In this document: positions 24,141-29,104 of the stretch, in pieces
Position numbering within the stretch: the first letter of the stretch is position 1
How the letters are laid out: the number at the start of each line of letters is the position of its first letter
Assembly (NCBI GenBank): GCA_004560045.1
Contig: SFWF01000009.1
Span: forward strand, 1-29,104
Direction of reading: 5' to 3'
From: a bacterium
Lineage (GTDB): Bacteria > Bacillota > Clostridia > Oscillospirales > Acutalibacteraceae
DNA length: 29,104 bases
Translations under genes and position numbers: made by a program
Notes under the pieces: generated by a model
What the model was told of the DNA's origin: nothing
What the model saw: only the letters and a program-made list of their open reading frames with translations
Databases searched by the model: none

Positions 24141-24330
24141 TTTGTTTTTTTATTGCTTCGAGGTGAAATTCCTTGAATTTCGAAAACGTTGTTTTCCTTC
24201 TAAAGCTTTTTTCGGCACTCGGAGTACCGCGTACGCCTAACCTGCCGAAGAAAAGCTTTTCTGCATCCTATTCTGACGACCCCTCCGCGAGGAATCGGCG
24301 CAGACCGAAGAAAAACAGAATAATACATTT

Positions 24331-24365
24331 AAGAGGTTTTGCTAAAAAGTGAAGCCTCTTTGTTT
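24331..24365 (+). terminator. Terminator 2 (second copy)
   Basis: AAGAGG pairs with CCTCTT with a partly decayed inner stem (GTGAAG in place of AGCAAAG) and is followed by a T-rich stretch. Confidence 0.75.
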
Positions 24366-24550
24366 TTGTTTTTTATTGCCGCGAGGTGAAATTCCTTGAA
24401 TTTCGAAAACGTTGTTTTCCTTCTAAAGCTTTTTTCGGCACTCGGAGTACCACGTACGCCTAACCTGCCGAAGAAAAGCTTTTCTGCATCCTATTCTGAC
24501 GACCCCTCCGCGAGGAATAGGCGCAGACCGAAGGAAAACAGAATAAAACA

Positions 24551-24590
24551 AAGAGGTTTTGCTAAAAAAAGCGAAGCCTCTTTTATTTTT
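24551..24590 (+). terminator. Terminator 3 (third, partial copy)
   Basis: AAGAGGTTTTGCT pairs with AGCGAAGCCTCTT and is followed by TTATTTTT. The element is cut off directly after it. Confidence 0.88.
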
Positions 24591-24636
24591 CACATATTCT
24601 TAACCTGTACTTCGACAAATGTTTACAATTTTTTTG

Positions 24637-24665
24637 TTGAAAACAGTTTTTAACAAGAGTATAAT
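24637..24665 (+). promoter_or_regulatory. Promoter of the activase/dehydratase unit
   Basis: TTGAAA (24637-24642) and TATAAT (24660-24665) are 17 bases apart, 32 bases before the start codon. Confidence 0.88.
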
Positions 24666-24697
24666 TAATTTGTAAAACTATATCCGCGAGGCGCAGA

Positions 24698-27667
24698 ATG
24701 TCTGAACTAAAGCTAAAACAACTAAACGGAACGGTTCTTGGTATCGACATCGGTTCAACCACCGCGAAGATCGTGCTTATCGAGAACGGACGGCTCGTAT
24801 ACGAAAAATACGAGCGTCACTTTTCTCAGGTAAGAGCCAAGATATCCGAAATGATAAAAAAGATCTCCGACCGTCTTTCGGGTCGGACTCTTTCTGTTGC
24901 CATTTCGGGCTCGGCGGGCTTAGGTCTTGCGGGCGCGGCAGGTATCCCCTTTGTTCAGGAGGTCTTTGCTACGGGCGAGACGGTAAAGGCCTTAGCGCCC
25001 GACACCTCGGCGGTTATTGAGCTCGGCGGAGAGGACGCAAAGGTGATCTTCTTCGAGGGCGGTATGGAGGAGCGTATGAACGGCTCCTGCGCAGGAGGTA
25101 CGGGTGCCTTTATCGATCAGATGGCGACCCTGCTTAACGTTTCAAACGAGGAAATGGACCGCCTTGCCCTTGCTCACGAGCGTATCTATCCCATAGCCTC
25201 CCGTTGCGGAGTTTTCGCAAAAACCGATATTCAGCCCCTGCTTAATCAGGGCGCAAGAAAAGAGGATATTGCCGCCAGCATTTATCAGGCGGTCGTTAAT
25301 CAGACCATCGCAGGCCTTGCTCAGGGCCGAAAAATCGCGGGAAGGGTTATGTTTTTGGGCGGTCCCCTCTACTACTGTAAGGGGCTTCGCGAAAGGTTTA
25401 CCGAAACCCTGAAGCTCGACTCCGACTCGGCTATATTCCCCGACTACGGTCGTTTCGCGGTAGCCATCGGTGCCGCAATTTTCGCCTGCGGGCAAAAAGA
25501 AAGCTTTAGCTACGAGGAGCTTATAGAAAAGATCGAGGCGGCCAAAAGCGAGCAGAGCGTTACGGGTACCCTTGACCCTCTTTTCAGGACCAAGGAGGAG
25601 TACGCAGAATTTCTGACCCGTCACGGCGCCGCCGACATTCCCGCCCTTAACCCGATGGAATATTCGGGAAACGCATACCTCGGAATCGACTGCGGCAGTA
25701 CCACCACCAAGCTTACCCTTATTTCGGAAAACTGCGAGCTGCTTTACAGCTACTACGATTCCAACAAGGGAAACCCCGTCGAGATAGTCAGAGGTCAGCT
25801 TGAGCATATTTATAAGCTTTGCGGCGACCGCATAAAAATTAAGGGCAGCGCGGTCACGGGCTACGGCGAAGAAATTATTAAAAACGCCTTTTCTACCGAC
25901 GGCGGTCTTGTGGAGACCCTTGCTCATTTTACCGCCGCCAAGCACTTTAACCCTAAGGTCGATTTTATTCTCGATATCGGCGGTCAGGATATTAAATGCT
26001 TTAAAATCCGAAACAACTCTATCGACAGTATTATGCTTAACGAGGCCTGCTCCTCGGGCTGTGGCTCATTTATCGAGACCTTTGCGAAATCTATGGGCTA
26101 CTCGGTTCAGGATTTTGCCGCAAAGGGACTTTTCGCCCCACATCCCGTGGATTTAGGCTCCCGCTGTACGGTATTTATGAACTCCAGCGTTAAGCAGGCG
26201 CAGAAGGACGGTGCTACGGTCGAGGACATTTCGGCAGGACTATCCATAAGCGTTGTTCGTAACGCTATATATAAGGTCATCCGCGCCACCTCCCCCGACG
26301 AGCTCGGTAAAAACATCGTAGTTCAGGGCGGTACCTTCTTAAACGACGCGGTTCTTCGCGGCTTTGAAATAGTTATCGGACGAAAGGTCGTTCGCCCTAA
26401 AATTGCAGGTCTTATGGGAGCCTTCGGCGCGGCGCTTTACGCAAAATCGCTACGGCTTCATGATTCGAGCACCATCTCCAAGGAGGAGCTCGCCGAGTTT
26501 ACTCATACCGCAAAGGCGGCCACCTGCGGCGGCTGTACCAACCGTTGCCGACTTACCGTAAACACCTTCAGCTCGGGAAAGAAATTTATCTCGGGCAATC
26601 AGTGTGAGAAGGGGGCGGGTATCAGACTCAGCAAGGATAACCTGCTTCCTAACCTCTACGCATATAAACGAAGCAAGATTGAAGAGCTCTCGGCCGATAC
26701 GGGAGAAGGCTCAAGAGGTACCGTCGGACTTCCTTTAGCCCTCGGTATGTACGAGCTTTTACCCCTTTGGCATACTGTTTTTAAGGAGCTCGGCTTTAAG
26801 GTTTTGGTTTCGGGCTTTTCTACCCGCAAGCTTTATCAGAAGGGACAGTACAGCATCCCCTCGGATACCGCCTGCTACCCCGCTAAAATTATGCACGGAC
26901 ATATAGAGGAGCTTACCGAGCGCGGGGTCGACGCTATATTCTACCCCTGCCTTTCCTATAACGTTAACGAGAAAAAGGGCGATAATCACTATAACTGCCC
27001 CGTCGTTGCCTACTATTCCGAGCTTTTGCAGGGTAACGTCGAAAGTCTTAAAAGCACGCAGTTTATTTACCCCTATCTTAATATCAACAACAAAAAGGAG
27101 CTCACCAAAGAGCTTTTCGCCGCCTTAAAGGACCGCTTCGGCGTAGCAAAGAGCGAGGTTAAAAGGGCGGTAGAACGCGGCCTTGACGCCTATAAGCGTT
27201 GGATGAACGACGTCCGCTATATGGGGGCAAAGGCGCTAAGAACCGCAAGAGACAAGGGTAAACGAATAATGGTTATGTCGGGAAGGCCTTATCATATCGA
27301 CCCCGAGATCGGTCACGGAATAGATAAGCTTGCTTCCTCTCTCGGCTTCGTCGTCGTCAGCGAGGACTCTATAACCGATCTTGCCGATGCGCCGAGGGTT
27401 AGGGTGCTTAATCAGTGGACCTACCACGCAAGACTTTATGCGGCGGCGAAATTCGCCTGTGAAAACAAGGACGTAGAGCTTGTTCAGCTCGTTTCCTTCG
27501 GATGCGGCATCGACGCCATTACGACCGACGAGGTTCGGGGAATTTTAGAGGAAAAGGGTAAGCTTTACACCCAGATAAAAATTGACGAGATAACCAATCT
27601 CGGCGCCGTAAAGATAAGACTCCGAAGCCTTATCGGCGCACTTGACGAAAGGAAGGCACGGGCTTGA
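24698..27667 (+). CDS. 2-hydroxyacyl-CoA dehydratase activase-like protein (two BadF/HgdC ATPase domains plus DUF2229)
   Basis: The 989 residues contain two successive HgdC-type ATPase domains. Domain 1 (about 12-265) begins LGIDIGSTTAKIVLIE and has cysteines at C131 (GSCAGGTG) and C170 (SRCGVF). Domain 2 (about 328-590) begins LGIDCGSTTTKLTLI with C451 (EACSSGCGS) and C490 (SRCTVF). These match the cysteines that ligate the [4Fe-4S] cluster in HgdC. A cysteine-rich linker (TCGGCTNRC, about 608-616) leads to a DUF2229 domain (GLPLALGMYELLPLW onward). Known activases use ATP to send one low-potential electron to a dehydratase; the substrate of this double-domain type is not established. GAGG is a modest ribosome binding site. 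The stop overlaps the next start (TTGA). Confidence 0.88.
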   Translation: MSELKLKQLNGTVLGIDIGSTTAKIVLIENGRLVYEKYERHFSQVRAKISEMIKKISDRLSGRTLSVAISGSAGLGLAGAAGIPFVQEVFATGETVKALAPDTSAVIELGGEDAKVIFFEGGMEERMNGSCAGGTGAFIDQMATLLNVSNEEMDRLALAHERIYPIASRCGVFAKTDIQPLLNQGARKEDIAASIYQAVVNQTIAGLAQGRKIAGRVMFLGGPLYYCKGLRERFTETLKLDSDSAIFPDYGRFAVAIGAAIFACGQKESFSYEELIEKIEAAKSEQSVTGTLDPLFRTKEEYAEFLTRHGAADIPALNPMEYSGNAYLGIDCGSTTTKLTLISENCELLYSYYDSNKGNPVEIVRGQLEHIYKLCGDRIKIKGSAVTGYGEEIIKNAFSTDGGLVETLAHFTAAKHFNPKVDFILDIGGQDIKCFKIRNNSIDSIMLNEACSSGCGSFIETFAKSMGYSVQDFAAKGLFAPHPVDLGSRCTVFMNSSVKQAQKDGATVEDISAGLSISVVRNAIYKVIRATSPDELGKNIVVQGGTFLNDAVLRGFEIVIGRKVVRPKIAGLMGAFGAALYAKSLRLHDSSTISKEELAEFTHTAKAATCGGCTNRCRLTVNTFSSGKKFISGNQCEKGAGIRLSKDNLLPNLYAYKRSKIEELSADTGEGSRGTVGLPLALGMYELLPLWHTVFKELGFKVLVSGFSTRKLYQKGQYSIPSDTACYPAKIMHGHIEELTERGVDAIFYPCLSYNVNEKKGDNHYNCPVVAYYSELLQGNVESLKSTQFIYPYLNINNKKELTKELFAALKDRFGVAKSEVKRAVERGLDAYKRWMNDVRYMGAKALRTARDKGKRIMVMSGRPYHIDPEIGHGIDKLASSLGFVVVSEDSITDLADAPRVRVLNQWTYHARLYAAAKFACENKDVELVQLVSFGCGIDAITTDEVRGILEEKGKLYTQIKIDEITNLGAVKIRLRSLIGALDERKARA

Positions 27668-28920
27668 GCAATAATGCACACGCGGTTTTTACCGAAGAAA
27701 TGAAAAAGACCCATACTATTCTGGTCCCCAATATGCTCCCTATGCATTTTAAGATAATTCTCGCGACCCTGAATCACGACGGCTATAAGACCGCGCTTCT
27801 CGAAACCTCGGGAAGTCATATTGCCGAAACGGGACTTAAATATGTACATAACGACACCTGCTACCCCGCAATTCTTGTAATAGGGCAGTTTATGGACGCT
27901 CTCCTTTCCGGAAAATACGACCTTGATAAGGTTGCTCTGCTTCTGACACAGACGGGAGGCGGCTGCAGAGCCTCCAACTATATTCCGCTTCTCAGAAAGG
28001 CCTTGGAAAAGGCAGGACTCTCCCATATTCCCGTAATTTCCCTTAACTTCGCGGGAACCGAGAGCTCCCCCGGCTTTAAGCTTTCCCTGCCCCTGCTTGT
28101 AAAGATGATGTACGGCGTTTTTTACGGCGATCTGCTTATGCTTCTCAGAAACAGAGTAAAGCCCTACGAGGTAGAAAAGGGAAGCTGTGACCGACTTTGT
28201 GAGGAATGGACCGAAAGGCTTGCACTTCAGCTTTCCTCGGGGAAGATCGGGTATAAACGAATTAAAGCGACCTATGCCGAGATAGTAAAAGCCTTTGCCG
28301 AGATCGAGGTTTCGGGAGACCGAAAGATTCGGGTAGGAATAGTCGGCGAGATATTCGTTAAGTTTTCGCCCCTCGGAAACAACGATCTTGAGGCCTTCTT
28401 AATGTCCCAAAACGCGGAGGTCGTCGTTCCCGGACTTATGGACTTTTTGCTTTACTGTATTTTTAACGGAATTATCGACGCCCGTCTTTACGGACTTAGG
28501 CGCTTTAAGGCCTTCGGCTCTAAGATACTTTACCGCTTCCTTATAAAGAAGCAAAAGGACGTTATTTCCGCCGTTTCGGAAAACAGTCTTTTCGAGCCTA
28601 TGGGCTGCTTCGATCATACCAAGGATCTCGTGGACGGGGTCATTCACCACGGCACCAAGATGGGTGAGGGCTGGCTTCTTACCGCCGAAATTATCGAGCT
28701 AATCGAGCAGGGGGTCGGCAACATCGTTTGCACTCAGCCCTTCGGATGTCTGCCCAACCATATCGTCGGCAAGGGTATGATGAAGCCGATCAAGGAGAAA
28801 TACCGCGATGTAAATATCGTCGCTATCGACTACGACCCCGGCGCAACGAAAATCAACCAGGAAAACCGCATAAAGCTTATGCTCGCAAACGCAAAGCCAA
28901 GCGAAACGGCAGAGGTGTAA
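27664..28920 (+). CDS. 2-hydroxyacyl-CoA dehydratase (HgdB-like) subunit
   Basis: This 418-residue protein resembles the C-terminal part of large activase-related proteins of Clostridia. Conserved cysteines occur in NDTCYPA, QTGGGCRASNY and QPFGCLPNHI, candidates for an iron-sulfur cluster. GEIFVKFSPLGNNDLEAFL and AIDYDPGATKINQENRIKLM are typical of the 2-hydroxyglutaryl-CoA dehydratase D-type fold. The start is TTG, overlapping the previous stop as TTGA; AAGGAAGG lies seven bases upstream and supports it. ATG at 27700 is an alternative. Family members remove water from 2-hydroxyacyl-CoA, but the substrate here is unknown, and no CoA-transferase gene lies nearby. Confidence 0.85.
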   Translation: MSNNAHAVFTEEMKKTHTILVPNMLPMHFKIILATLNHDGYKTALLETSGSHIAETGLKYVHNDTCYPAILVIGQFMDALLSGKYDLDKVALLLTQTGGGCRASNYIPLLRKALEKAGLSHIPVISLNFAGTESSPGFKLSLPLLVKMMYGVFYGDLLMLLRNRVKPYEVEKGSCDRLCEEWTERLALQLSSGKIGYKRIKATYAEIVKAFAEIEVSGDRKIRVGIVGEIFVKFSPLGNNDLEAFLMSQNAEVVVPGLMDFLLYCIFNGIIDARLYGLRRFKAFGSKILYRFLIKKQKDVISAVSENSLFEPMGCFDHTKDLVDGVIHHGTKMGEGWLLTAEIIELIEQGVGNIVCTQPFGCLPNHIVGKGMMKPIKEKYRDVNIVAIDYDPGATKINQENRIKLMLANAKPSETAEV

Positions 28921-28961
28921 AAAAGCTCCTTCTTAAGGAAGTTATGATTAGGGATAAAATT

Positions 28962-29002
28962 AGAGGAAATGTATCTGATTAGGTACATTTCCTCTTTGTT
29001 TT
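28962..29002 (+). terminator. Terminator of the activase/dehydratase unit
   Basis: AGAGGAAATGTA pairs perfectly with TACATTTCCTCT around ten bases, followed by TTGTTTTT. Confidence 0.92.
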
Positions 29003-29022
29003 TGCAAAATTTTACGGTTGCA

Positions 29023-29104
29023 GTTGTAGGGGAGGGGTTCGGTGGTACGGCTTACGCCCAGACCCTTTTGTCGCTTCGCGACATTTCCCCTATGAGGGGA
29101 ATCC
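29023..29104. repeat. Hairpin-rich intergenic repeat, cut by the window end
   Basis: GTTGTAGGGGAGGGGTTC (29023-29040) also occurs at 4723-4740 with one difference. It is followed by two small hairpins, TGTCGC-ttc-GCGACA (29069-29083) and TTCCCC-tatga-GGGGAA (29085-29101). No gene is seen. Confidence 0.7.

Larger units (their letters stand above)
24056..24590 (+). repeat. Tandemly duplicated structured element (two full copies and a third partial one)
   Basis: Units begin at about 24065, 24292 and 24515 (periods 228 and 223 bases). Over about 140 bases (24159-24300 versus 24382-24523) only two differences were counted, so the duplication is recent. In copy 1, outer arms 24056-24070 and 24267-24281 pair at 14 of 15 positions. 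Inside them GAAGGAAAAC (24079-24088) pairs with 24191-24200 and encloses a terminator. A long stem-loop (24202-24217 with 24243-24259) follows. The whole looks like a folded multi-branch element. The third copy stops after its terminator. This 644-base gap holds no convincing gene. Confidence 0.88.

Noticed and set aside
24396..24653. Possible 85-residue reading frame
   Set aside because: It lies wholly inside the duplicated terminator element and runs through terminator 3; it has no ribosome binding site and no family features.
29041..29060. GGTGGTACGGC resembling the core of a T-box
   Set aside because: There is no antiterminator context, the match is short, and it lies within a repeat shared with 4723.

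Overview
The window looks like chromosomal DNA of a Gram-positive anaerobe of the class Clostridia, probably Oscillospiraceae/Ruminococcaceae-like and gut-associated. This is an inference. The supporting evidence is HPr kinase (hprK), WhiA, a YugP-type zinc protease, a glycerol-phosphate wall-polymer transferase, the order hprK-glcK-murB-whiA-dnaE-pfkA, an oxygen-sensitive 2-hydroxyacyl-CoA dehydratase/activase pair, strong AGGAGG ribosome binding sites, and TTGAAA/TTGACA-17-TATAAT promoters. No rRNA, tRNA, CRISPR array or phage genes were seen.

Layout. 1-727: the 3' end of a CDP-glycerol glycerophosphotransferase gene, then a terminator. 799-3923: a two-gene unit (metallophosphoesterase and a clan GH-A glycoside hydrolase-like protein) closed by a perfect terminator. 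3954-5000: a repeat island around a small DUF559 (PD-(D/E)XK nuclease fold) gene, with 62-bp imperfect inverted repeats and many 7-bp tandem repeats. 5001-8708: alaS, a HIT hydrolase and a phosphoribosyltransferase. An array of five small hairpins with different stems lies between the last two. 8872-10857: an XRE-type regulator domain fused to a MurNAc/GlcNAc kinase, followed by murQ (cell-wall amino-sugar recycling). 10928-12202: a PRPP synthetase with a bidirectional terminator. 12203-15701 (minus): ychF, a YugP-like protease, a small membrane protein and alr. 15740-24053 (plus): hprK, glcK, murB, whiA, dnaE and pfkA, covering carbon control, glycolysis entry, wall precursors and replication. 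24056-24590: a tandemly duplicated structured element carrying three terminators. 24637-29002: a large activase and a 2-hydroxyacyl-CoA dehydratase-like subunit joined by a TTGA overlap. The window ends inside another hairpin-rich repeat.

The coding content is mostly conserved housekeeping. The unexplained material is in the intergenic repeats. The three strongest signals are the DUF559 gene with its inverted repeats and heptamer arrays, the tandem hairpin array at 8049-8153, and the 223-228 bp tandem element after pfkA. The hairpin array keeps its structure while its stem sequences differ, which suggests selection on, or an active mechanism generating, the hairpins themselves.
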